Origin: Prochlorococcus marinus XMU1404
Lineage (GTDB): Bacteria > Cyanobacteriota > Cyanobacteriia > PCC-6307 > Cyanobiaceae
Reading direction: 5' to 3'
Assembly: GCF_017696175.1 (NCBI RefSeq)
Contig: NZ_JAAORE010000001.1
Span: 124,001-188,000 of the forward strand
DNA length: 64,000 nt
The translations under genes and the position numbers were made by a program. Shown one piece after another: positions 56,372 to 64,000 of the stretch; position 1 is the stretch's first letter, and each line of letters opens with the position of its first letter. The notes beneath the pieces were generated by a model. The model had not been told where the DNA came from. It made no database searches and saw only the letters and a list, made by a program, of their open reading frames with translations.

Positions 56372-57754
56372 TTATTTACCAATACAAAACTTAGAAAAAA
56401 TATTATCTAGAAGTTCCTCTGTTAATTCTTGACCAGTTATTTTAGATAAGTTTTGGATTCCATCTCTCAGTTCAATTGATAACAAATCAAATGGCAATTT
56501 ATTTTCAATTATTTCATCAGTATCATTTAGATTAGATAGGCAAGCAGACAAATTTGTTAGATGTCTTTCGTTTAAAAATATATTGATATTTTCTACTTGT
56601 TTTAATCCGCATTTTTTTATGATTGTGTCTATCAATAATCTTTCACCATCATTATTCTTAATACTCATAAGAATTGTGTTTTTTAAATCATTTGAATTAA
56701 TATTTTTGCAATCAATTAAATCTTTTTTATTGCCCAAAATAGTAATTAATTTTTCTTTGGGAATTCCTTGTATTATTTTTTTGTCTTCTTCATTAAATCC
56801 TTCTTCAAGACTATAAATATAAATTATAAAATCTGACTCTTTTATTTTCCCAATACTTTTTTTAATTCCAATACTTTCAATTTGTTCATGAGTTTCTCTT
56901 ATGCCAGCAGTATCAATTATTTTCATTGGAATATCATTAATATTTAAATTAACTTCAATAACATCTCTAGTTGTTCCAGGAATATTAGTTACGATTGCTT
57001 TATCTTTTTTTGCAAGTAAATTTAATAAAGAGCTTTTCCCAACATTTGTTTTACCTATAAGCGCAATGGATATTCCATTATGAATATATGAATTTCTTTT
57101 TGCATTTTCTATTAGTAATTCTATTTTTTCTTTTACTTTTTTAATGTTTTTTAGATATTTGGTGTAATCAAAATCTGTGAAGTCTTCTTCAAAGTCAACT
57201 CTCGCTTCTATTTCGCAAAGTTGATTTATAAGGTCATTTTTAATATCGTTAATTGTTTTCTTTATTTCTCCTTGAATCCCACTAAAAGCTAACTCTGCTG
57301 ATCTTGTATTGCTTGCATTAATTAATTGATTAATCGACTCGGCTTGAGTAAGGTCTATTTTTCCATTAAGAAAAGCTCTTTGACTAAATTCTCCCGGGTT
57401 TGCAAGTCTAACTCTAGAATTACTAGATAATAATCTCTTTAGAACTTTATTCACTATGATAATTCCTCCATGGCAATGAAGTTCAACAACATCCTCTCCT
57501 GTGAAGCTATTTGGTGATTTCATTACTAAAATTAAAACCTCATCTATAAATTTATTTTGTTTATTTTCCTGAATAAAACCATGAAAAACTCTATGTGATT
57601 CCCATGCATATTTAGATTTTGTTTGAACAATCTTTTTGCAAGAATTTATTGAGTCTTTCCCTGATACTCTTATTATCGCAACTCCTCCTTTCCCTATACT
57701 TATAGCTGAAGCAATTGCGGCTATCGTATCTTCTGTAGTAACTATCGAATCCAT
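56372..57754 (-). CDS. mnmE: tRNA modification GTPase MnmE (TrmE)
   Basis: MnmE with MnmG modifies U34 of several tRNAs. The 460-residue protein has an N-terminal folate-binding domain ([20 protein letters not shown]), a G-domain with G1 [10 protein letters not shown]3 DTAGI and G4 NKKD, and the C-terminal catalytic CIGK (Cys457). Also seen is the block [19 protein letters not shown]. It is divergent from the DUF2062 gene with 61 bases between. Confidence 0.96.
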   Translation of the reverse strand: MDSIVTTEDTIAAIASAISIGKGGVAIIRVSGKDSINSCKKIVQTKSKYAWESHRVFHGFIQENKQNKFIDEVLILVMKSPNSFTGEDVVELHCHGGIIIVNKVLKRLLSSNSRVRLANPGEFSQRAFLNGKIDLTQAESINQLINASNTRSAELAFSGIQGEIKKTINDIKNDLINQLCEIEARVDFEEDFTDFDYTKYLKNIKKVKEKIELLIENAKRNSYIHNGISIALIGKTNVGKSSLLNLLAKKDKAIVTNIPGTTRDVIEVNLNINDIPMKIIDTAGIRETHEQIESIGIKKSIGKIKESDFIIYIYSLEEGFNEEDKKIIQGIPKEKLITILGNKKDLIDCKNINSNDLKNTILMSIKNNDGERLLIDTIIKKCGLKQVENINIFLNERHLTNLSACLSNLNDTDEIIENKLPFDLLSIELRDGIQNLSKITGQELTEELLDNIFSKFCIGK

Positions 57755-57815
57755 CTCTCGCTTTGTTATGGATAATTAAGTAAGATTATCAAGAATTTTG
57801 AAATTTTCTTTCTGA

Positions 57816-58259
57816 ATGAGATTTAAAAGAGATATTACCTATAAGAAAATTCTATCATTATTTAGGAATCAGAATGGAAGTCCTTTCTTTAATGCTAAAG
57901 GTTTAGCTATAGGGGTATTTAGTGGCTGCTTTCCTTTTTTTGGGTTTCAGACTTTAATAGGGGTATTTTTTGCAAAAATAGCCAAGGGAAATATTGTTCT
58001 AGCTGCAATTGGTACTTGGATAAGCAACCCTTTTACTTATATTCCACTTTATTATTTTAACTATAAAGTTGGTTCGATTTTTTTAAATAATTCTTCTAAT
58101 AAAATTCTTGAAAAAAGTTTAGTTATTGATGACTTATGGAAACAAGGTAGGATTTTTTCCCTAAAATTACTCTTAGGTTCATCTTGTGTAGGTATTTTAC
58201 TAGCTTTGATTTGTGGCAGTATTGTTTTCTTTATCTACAAAAAAAAAAATAAAAAATAG
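57816..58259 (+). CDS. DUF2062 membrane protein
   Basis: The 147-residue protein has about three hydrophobic segments and the DUF2062 block FFNAKGLAIGVFSGCFPFFG, then GTWISNPFTYIPLYYFNYKVG. The C-terminus is a membrane helix ending in a Lys/Asn-rich tail. The family is common in bacteria but has no firm function; it is often near cell-envelope genes. It converges on spoT, with 18 bases between, the largest gap among the convergent pairs here. Confidence 0.85.
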   Translation: MRFKRDITYKKILSLFRNQNGSPFFNAKGLAIGVFSGCFPFFGFQTLIGVFFAKIAKGNIVLAAIGTWISNPFTYIPLYYFNYKVGSIFLNNSSNKILEKSLVIDDLWKQGRIFSLKLLLGSSCVGILLALICGSIVFFIYKKKNKK

Positions 58260-58277
58260 ATTGCTCTGATTTTAAAA

Positions 58278-60587
58278 TTAACTTTGTCCAACTCTGGCAA
58301 TATCTAAAACATCTGCCATTGATTTAATTTGTTCAATTGTTTTGTGAAGTTGATTATAACTTTCAAGACCTACACACAGATTTATAATAGCTGGTTTACC
58401 ATAAGCAGTTTTAACATTGGCGTCGCTAACGTTTATACCTTTGTCAGATAACTGCATAAGAATATCTTTAAGAACTCCAACTCTATCAATTACTTCTATT
58501 CGTAGCTGAATTGGAAACTTATTATCGCCAGTTTTATTATCTTGATTCCATCCTACAGGTAATCTTCTCTCTATTGGAATTGGTATTACATTCTCGCAAT
58601 CTTCCCTATGTATAGTTATCCCATGGTTGCCGAGCGCCACAGTTCCGATAATATCCTCGCCTGGGAGTGGGGTACAGCATTTACCTATTCTGTAATCAAG
58701 ACCTTCTATCCCGGAAATTGGCGATTTAGCTGCTGTATTAGATTGATGAGTGGATAAATTACTATTACTTTTAAGAGATTTTGCTATTTCAGAGTCAGAA
58801 TCATTTTTTACATCTTCTGTCTGTAATTTTATTTCTTCTCTTAGTCTGTTTAATACTTGATGCAAAGTTAAACCACCAAAACCAAGAGATGCAAGAAGGT
58901 CTTCAGTAGTTTTTAAATTGCATCGATTTGCAACTTTTTTCATGGCTTCACTAGAAAGTAATGCTTCAAAACCGTTTCGACCTACTTCTTTTTCAAGTAA
59001 ATCTCTACCTCTTTTAATCGTTTCATCACGATGGCTTTTCTTATACCATTGGCGAATTCTATTTTTAGCAGTTGGCGTAACTACAAAGTTCAGCCAATCC
59101 AAGCTTGGAGTAGCATTATTACTTGTCAAAATTTCTATGAAGTCACCATTTTGAAGTGCTGTAGATAATGGAGAAAGCTTTTCATTAATTCTTATTCCAT
59201 TACAGTGATTTCCAACTTCAGAATGAATTCTGTAGGCGAAATCTATCGCGGTAGATCCTTTCCTTAAACCAACAACATCTCCTTTTGGAGTGATCACAAA
59301 TACTTCTTCATCAAATAGATCTTCTTTAATTGAAGCTAAATAATCATTATGATCCCTTTCATTACCTTCTTGTTGCCATTCTACTAATTGTCTTAGCCAA
59401 TTAAATCTCTCGGCATTACTTTTAGCAGGAGAACCACCCTCTTTGTATTGCCAATGAGCGGCAATACCATATTCAGCAATTTGATGCATCGAAGTAGTTC
59501 TAATTTGAACTTCAATAGGTCGATGTCTTCCAATCACAGAAGTGTGTAAGGACTGGTATCCATTGGGTTTTGGTAATCCTATATAGTCTTTAAATCTACC
59601 TGGAATTGGTTTGAAAGTATCATGAACGACTGCTAAAGCTCGATAACAACTATCTGAATTGTCCACGATAATTCTTAGGGCAGCAACATCATAAATCTCG
59701 TGAAAATGCTTTTGTTGTCTTTCCATTTTGCTCCAGATGCCATAAAGATGTTTTGGCCTTCCTGTTATTTCAAAATTTTTCAAACCTGCTGAAACCAAGT
59801 TTTCCTTCATAAGATTCAAAGTTACTTTTAATCTTTTTTCTCTATCACTTCTTTTAACAGCTATTTGATCTTTAAGATCTAGATATTCTTTAGGCTCTAG
59901 GAATTTAAAAGCTAAATCTTCTAATTCCCATTTAAATCTGTTTATTCCTAGTCGATTAGCTAATGGTGCATAAATCTCTCTTGTTTCTCTCGCTATTCTT
60001 AGTTTTTTCTCATCATTTAGCCATTCAATTGTTCTCATGTTATGAAGTCGATCTGCAAGTTTTACTAAGACAACTCTGATATCGCTGGCCATAGCCAAAA
60101 ACATTTTCCTAAGATTTTCAGCTTGTGCTTCAGTTCTGTTGTTAAAGTGTATGCCGCCTAATTTTGTTACGCCCTCTACAAGTATTTTTACTTCTAATCC
60201 AAAATTTGTTTCTATTTCGGATAAATCAATGCCAGTATCTTCAACAACATCATGTAAAAGGCCTGCAGCAATAACAGATGAACTAGCACCTATTTCTTTG
60301 AGGAGATTTGCAACAGCAACCGGGTGGATAATGTATGGCTCGCCGCTCGCACGGAATTGTCCATCATGAGCTTTATAAGCAAGTTTAAAAGCCTTTGCTA
60401 TAAGGTTTTGATTCTCATCATTTTTGTTACTTGATTTTTCAAAATTATGAATATCTTTAAGAAGCCAATCGGGAATGTTTATTTGATAATTCAAAGATTC
60501 ACTTTCATATTTTTTATTTTCAGGCAAAATAGTTTTGGAAACTTTAATTTCGTTTTTTTCTTTTGAATTTGCAGCTGCCTCGGACAT
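58278..60587 (-). CDS. spoT: Bifunctional (p)ppGpp synthetase/hydrolase (RSH, SpoT/Rel)
   Basis: An RSH enzyme that makes and degrades ppGpp in the stringent response. The 769-residue protein has the hydrolase HD domain with HPVAVA and LLHDVVEDTG (H112-D113), the synthetase block GRFKDYIGLPKPNGYQSLHT, a TGS domain (FVITPKGDVVGLRKGSTAID), a zinc-finger-like region (YRIGKCCTPLPGEDIIG) and a C-terminal ACT domain (IQLRIEVIDRVGVLKDILMQ). Both active sites look intact, so it is probably the only long RSH. Divergent from the ABC gene by 54 bases. Confidence 0.95.
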   Translation of the reverse strand: MSEAAANSKEKNEIKVSKTILPENKKYESESLNYQINIPDWLLKDIHNFEKSSNKNDENQNLIAKAFKLAYKAHDGQFRASGEPYIIHPVAVANLLKEIGASSSVIAAGLLHDVVEDTGIDLSEIETNFGLEVKILVEGVTKLGGIHFNNRTEAQAENLRKMFLAMASDIRVVLVKLADRLHNMRTIEWLNDEKKLRIARETREIYAPLANRLGINRFKWELEDLAFKFLEPKEYLDLKDQIAVKRSDREKRLKVTLNLMKENLVSAGLKNFEITGRPKHLYGIWSKMERQQKHFHEIYDVAALRIIVDNSDSCYRALAVVHDTFKPIPGRFKDYIGLPKPNGYQSLHTSVIGRHRPIEVQIRTTSMHQIAEYGIAAHWQYKEGGSPAKSNAERFNWLRQLVEWQQEGNERDHNDYLASIKEDLFDEEVFVITPKGDVVGLRKGSTAIDFAYRIHSEVGNHCNGIRINEKLSPLSTALQNGDFIEILTSNNATPSLDWLNFVVTPTAKNRIRQWYKKSHRDETIKRGRDLLEKEVGRNGFEALLSSEAMKKVANRCNLKTTEDLLASLGFGGLTLHQVLNRLREEIKLQTEDVKNDSDSEIAKSLKSNSNLSTHQSNTAAKSPISGIEGLDYRIGKCCTPLPGEDIIGTVALGNHGITIHREDCENVIPIPIERRLPVGWNQDNKTGDNKFPIQLRIEVIDRVGVLKDILMQLSDKGINVSDANVKTAYGKPAIINLCVGLESYNQLHKTIEQIKSMADVLDIARVGQS

Positions 60588-60641
60588 TTTATATTGCTTT
60601 AGATGTATTTTATTTAGGTCTAGAAAAATTTGCTATAAATC

Positions 60642-62240
60642 ATGGAAAAAAATAAAGAAAAAATTATTGTAGTTAAAAATCTTACTGTTAAATATGGCCT
60701 AAAACAGCAACCTATTATCAAAAATTTTAATTTGGAAATAGATAGTGGAGATCATTTGGCCATAATAGGACCTTCTGGATGTGGAAAGACCACTTTTGCA
60801 AAAACATTAGTAAATATATTGCCTGAAAAGGCCACTTCTAAAGGGTATTTATCGATTTCTAGTGTAGATACTAGGAAAATAAATAACAAAGATGCACAAT
60901 TATTTAGAAGAAAGAATTTTGGATTTATTTATCAAGACTCTATAAAGAAACTTAATCCGCTAATGAGAGTTGGGGATCATTTATATGAATTATTTAAAAC
61001 ACATGATCAAACTAAATCATCTACAGCTATTAAAAAATTAGTAAAAGAAGTTTTTCAAAAAGTAGGAATTGAAGAAAGTAGACTTGATTCTTTCCCACAT
61101 CAATTTAGCGGTGGAATGAGACAGAGAGTTTCTATAGCAATGGCACTTGCTTTGAAACCTAAATTATTAATAGCTGATGAACCTACAACAAGCTTAGATA
61201 CCAAAACAAGTTTTGAAATTATGCAAGAAATCATTCAGTTATGTAATGAATTTGATACTACTTTGATTTTAATTAGTCACGATATTAATCTTGCAGCAAA
61301 GTGGTGTAAAAAAGTTGCAATAATTGAAAAAGGATCGATTGTTGAAAAAGGAAATATATCAGATATTTTCCAATCACCAAAATCAGATATTGGGATAAAG
61401 TTAGTTAATGCCTCAAAAATAGTATTAGAATCAAATATTAAAAATAATGTTCGTGATGAGGTCGTTCTAGAGGTAAATAACTTAAGACATTGGTATAAAT
61501 TAAATTCTTCAATTTTTATAAATAAATGGAATAAGGCTTTAAATGAAGTTAGTTTTAAATTATATAAGAATGAGACTCTTGGAATAGTTGGATCTTCAGG
61601 TAGCGGTAAAAGTACATTATGCAGGGCATTAATTGGACTTCTTAAAGTAAGAGGCGGTGAAATAAAAATTTATGACAAAAATCATGCATCGAAAAAAAAT
61701 AAATCTTTTAAAAAGCACAAAAATTTGCAAATTATTTTTCAAGATCCTTTTTCAAGTTTGAATCCGAAAATGACAATTAAAAATATTTTGGAAGATATAT
61801 TTTTTATTCAAAAAATTTCAGATAAAAGGAAAATTGAAAAAGAAATAAAATTCATGTTTAGCAATTTAAGTCTTCCTTTTAAGAGTGAATTTTTAAATTC
61901 TTATCCTAGCCAATTATCTGGTGGTCAATTGCAAAGAATTTCATTAGCCAGAGCGCTATTGTTGAAACCAAAAATTTTGATTTGTGATGAGAGCGTTAAT
62001 ATGTTAGATGCTGCAGTAAAAATAGAAATTCTTGAATTACTTAGAGTCTTGCAAAAAAAAATGGATTTAACCATTATCTTTATCACACATGATTTAGGTA
62101 TTGCTAAAAGATTTTGTAATAGGTTGCTAGTAATGAATCACGGAAAGATAGTTGATGAAGGAGAAAGTTCTACAATATTCACTAAAACTAAAAACACCTA
62201 TACAAAATCTCTTCTAAATTCTTCTTTAAATCTTATTTAG
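60642..62240 (+). CDS. ABC transporter with two fused ATPase domains (oligopeptide/nickel type)
   Basis: The 532-residue protein holds two ATPase domains in one chain. First: Walker A GPSGCGKT (43-50), signature FSGGMRQRVS, Walker B LLIADEP. Second: Walker A GSSGSGKST, signature LSGGQLQRIS, Walker B LICDES with Asp-Glu kept, and the switch His in FITHDLG. Q-loops read IYQDSIKKLNP and IFQDPFSSLNP, as in the DppD-DppF or YejF type for peptides or metals. No permease or binding protein is in the window, so substrate and partners are unknown. Its end overlaps rluD by eight bases. Confidence 0.88.
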   Translation: MEKNKEKIIVVKNLTVKYGLKQQPIIKNFNLEIDSGDHLAIIGPSGCGKTTFAKTLVNILPEKATSKGYLSISSVDTRKINNKDAQLFRRKNFGFIYQDSIKKLNPLMRVGDHLYELFKTHDQTKSSTAIKKLVKEVFQKVGIEESRLDSFPHQFSGGMRQRVSIAMALALKPKLLIADEPTTSLDTKTSFEIMQEIIQLCNEFDTTLILISHDINLAAKWCKKVAIIEKGSIVEKGNISDIFQSPKSDIGIKLVNASKIVLESNIKNNVRDEVVLEVNNLRHWYKLNSSIFINKWNKALNEVSFKLYKNETLGIVGSSGSGKSTLCRALIGLLKVRGGEIKIYDKNHASKKNKSFKKHKNLQIIFQDPFSSLNPKMTIKNILEDIFFIQKISDKRKIEKEIKFMFSNLSLPFKSEFLNSYPSQLSGGQLQRISLARALLLKPKILICDESVNMLDAAVKIEILELLRVLQKKMDLTIIFITHDLGIAKRFCNRLLVMNHGKIVDEGESSTIFTKTKNTYTKSLLNSSLNLI

Positions 62241-63192
62241 CTTTAAGAACTTTTAGTAATTTTTGAAAATCTAATGGTAATTCTGCTTCAAATATCATTT
62301 CTTTGCCATTGATTGGATGTATGAGGCCAAGCTTAAAAGCGTGTAATGCTTGACCCTCTATTTTACAAGGAAGTTTTTTGCATCTTCCATATAAAGGATC
62401 ACCCACAATAGGATGATTAATGTGAGCGCAATGAACTCTTATTTGATGCGTTCGACCAGTATCTAATTTGAAATTCATTAATGAGTAATTACCTAATCTT
62501 TCTCTTAATTTCCAATAAGTGCAGGCATATCTTCCTGAAGTTTCTTCAACTACTTTATATTTCAACCTATTGAATTTATCTCTACCAATGTGCCCCACTA
62601 TTTGGCCTTCTTCAGAATTAGGTGCTCCATGAATCACTGCAATATATTCGCGTGAAGCTATTTTTTCTTTTATTTGTTTCTGAAGATTTACTAATGCCTC
62701 TTGGCTTTTAGCTACCACCATACATCCAGAGGTATCTTTATCTAATCTATGAACAATTCCAGGTCTTAGTTTCCCATTAATTCCAGGTAGATCATTACAG
62801 TGAAAAAGTAATCCATTAACTAAAGTTCCTGATTTGTGTCCAGGGGCTGGATGAACTATCAATCCTGATTGCTTATTGATTACTATGATATGTTCGTCTT
62901 CAAAAAGGATTTTTAAATCCATTTTTTCGGGTTTTAAATATATAAGAGGTTCTGGAGGAGGCATCCAGATTTGAACATTATCGCCATTTTTTAATGGGGT
63001 CTTTGCTTTCGCAGTCTTATAGTTTACAAGTACTAAACCTGAATTTATAAAATGTTGAATTCTTGCTCTACTTTGTTCTGGCCTTTTACTTACCAACCAT
63101 CTGTCTAGTCTCATAGGAAGAGGTAGCTCATAAATAATTTCTATAAGTTCACCTTCTCCAATGCCGAAAGAATTTTTATTATTTAATTCCAT
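62233..63192 (-). CDS. rluD: RluD-family 23S rRNA pseudouridine synthase
   Basis: Isomerises specific uridines in 23S rRNA. The 319-residue protein has an N-terminal S4 domain (RLDRWLVSKRPEQSRARIQH), the catalytic HRLDKDTSG with Asp at 151, LDTGRTHQIRVH and HPIVGDPLYG. RluD is the closest type, though RluC/RluA relatives are possible. It overlaps rbgA by ten bases and is its downstream partner. Confidence 0.9.
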   Translation of the reverse strand: MELNNKNSFGIGEGELIEIIYELPLPMRLDRWLVSKRPEQSRARIQHFINSGLVLVNYKTAKAKTPLKNGDNVQIWMPPPEPLIYLKPEKMDLKILFEDEHIIVINKQSGLIVHPAPGHKSGTLVNGLLFHCNDLPGINGKLRPGIVHRLDKDTSGCMVVAKSQEALVNLQKQIKEKIASREYIAVIHGAPNSEEGQIVGHIGRDKFNRLKYKVVEETSGRYACTYWKLRERLGNYSLMNFKLDTGRTHQIRVHCAHINHPIVGDPLYGRCKKLPCKIEGQALHAFKLGLIHPINGKEMIFEAELPLDFQKLLKVLKAK

Positions 63193-64000
63193 TTTGGGAC
63201 TTCTAAAGCAATTTTACCAAGCATTTGATTTCTATAATCTTCCAATAATTTATGAGACATTCTTCTTTTATCGCCTGAGGTATGTTTTGAAGCTGCTTCA
63301 TCGATCCAATCAGAAGGACTCTCAAAGCCTTTTGTAATATCAACTCCATATCTATTAGATATTAGTTTTACTGAGATATTCGCATTCTTATCTTTGCTTA
63401 GAGTGGATATAATTTTGATAAATCCAATTGCGACACTCTCTATTTCATAAGCAGCTTCTCCAATATCGTCACATAGTGCAAGATTAAGTGCCGATTTTTG
63501 ATCTTCTAAATTTGGAGGTATAACACCAGGAGCATCTAGCAGATCTATACCACTTTCTAATTTTATCCATCTTAAATTACGAGTCACGCCTGCTTTCCTA
63601 GCACTATCAACTACTCTTTTTTTTGCGATTCTATTAATTAATGCTGACTTACCTACGTTTGGAAAACCAAGCGTAAGTGCTCTAATTGACCTAATTTTCA
63701 TGCCTCTAGAAAGTCGTCTATCGTCAATTGAAGACCGAGATTCTTTGGCGGATTTACAAATCTCTTTAATACCTATTCCTCTTTTAGCGTCACACCAATG
63801 AGGATATTGATCTTTAGCATTAAACCATTTATTCCAACTTGTGATGGTACTAGGTGAGATCATGTCAGATCTATTAATAACAAGGATATGTTTTTTATTG
63901 TTGATCCATTTGTTTAAGTGTGGATGACCTGTTGACAAAGGAATTCGTGCATCTCTAACTTCTATAACTAAATCTACTTTGTTGATAACTTCAGATAATT
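63183..64000 (-). CDS. rbgA: Ribosome biogenesis GTPase RbgA (YlqF), partial (N-terminus beyond the right edge)
   Basis: RbgA is a circularly permuted GTPase for late 50S assembly. The frame is open through the right edge, so the start is missing; the visible part begins near LSEVINKVDLVIEVRDARIP. It shows the permuted order: G4 VINRSDM first, then G1 GFPNVGKSALIN, the RKAGVTRNL switch and G3 DAPGV. The visible 272 residues include the C-terminal helical domain. A typical protein is about 285-290 residues, so roughly 15 residues lie outside. Confidence 0.93.
   Translation of the reverse strand, partial: LSEVINKVDLVIEVRDARIPLSTGHPHLNKWINNKKHILVINRSDMISPSTITSWNKWFNAKDQYPHWCDAKRGIGIKEICKSAKESRSSIDDRRLSRGMKIRSIRALTLGFPNVGKSALINRIAKKRVVDSARKAGVTRNLRWIKLESGIDLLDAPGVIPPNLEDQKSALNLALCDDIGEAAYEIESVAIGFIKIISTLSKDKNANISVKLISNRYGVDITKGFESPSDWIDEAASKHTSGDKRRMSHKLLEDYRNQMLGKIALEVPKWN

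Overview
The window looks like core chromosome of a high-light Prochlorococcus, a very AT-rich, streamlined marine picocyanobacterium. This rests on gene content and order: rpaA and rpaB, ycf3, ycf34, the carotenoid genes crtB and crtP, ndhM with a DUF3172-type gene, an rbcR-type regulator, split NDH-1 clusters, phylloquinone genes and chlM. It also rests on very low GC, intergenic gaps of a few bases, and frequent TTG or GTG starts. I see no mobile element, prophage, CRISPR array, rRNA or tRNA. Almost every gene is an ordinary housekeeping or photosynthesis gene, and I found no clear new multi-gene system. The less explained items are given as findings.

Layout. 1-287: the start-codon end of a small conserved-looking gene that runs off the left edge. 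288-669: the only long non-coding stretch, the leader of rpaA. 670-8206: rpaA (circadian output regulator), holB-tmk-copper P-type ATPase on the minus strand, ycf3 (photosystem I assembly), radA and rpaB (high-light regulator). 8207-12227: plsX-fabH-fabD-plsC, fatty-acid initiation and phospholipid acylation, directly behind rpaB. 12232-15764: tsaB, ycf34, a CCA/poly(A) nucleotidyltransferase, an RRM protein and crtB. 15802-23800: crtP, ndhM and its coupled partner, rbcR, a zeta-carotene-isomerase-like membrane protein, ndhF and ndhD. 23924-28826: scpA, a sugar nucleotidyltransferase, metF, a PedR-like regulator, a 61-residue protein, a CYTH protein and nadK. 28836-32822: ndhE-ndhG-ndhI-ndhA and gltA. 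32947-42537: an anchored DUF3352-like protein, rhodanese, trpB, SUI1, cysC, purE, chlM, a NarL-type regulator, iscS, rsmH and ndhH. 42547-47593: the phylloquinone genes menI, menE, menC, menA and menF. 47586-53581: gshB, grxC, prfB (with its programmed frameshift), DUF3285, ybeY, dgkA, trpG, a metallo-beta-lactamase-fold protein and hisC. 53581-64000: argS, nadC, mnmE, a DUF2062 protein, spoT, a two-ATPase ABC protein, rluD and rbgA, which runs off the right edge.

How the parts fit. Eight NDH-1 subunits (M, F, D, E, G, I, A, H) lie in four places and serve cyclic electron flow and respiration. Phylloquinone (men), chlorophyll (chlM), carotenoid (crtB, crtP, probable Z-ISO) and photosystem I assembly (ycf3) genes build the photosynthetic apparatus. 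RpaA, RpaB, RbcR, the PedR-like protein and the NarL-type regulator are the visible regulators. Sixteen convergent gene pairs have 18 bases or less between their stop codons, or overlap, so nearly all terminator space is missing. Most other control must lie in short divergent promoters.
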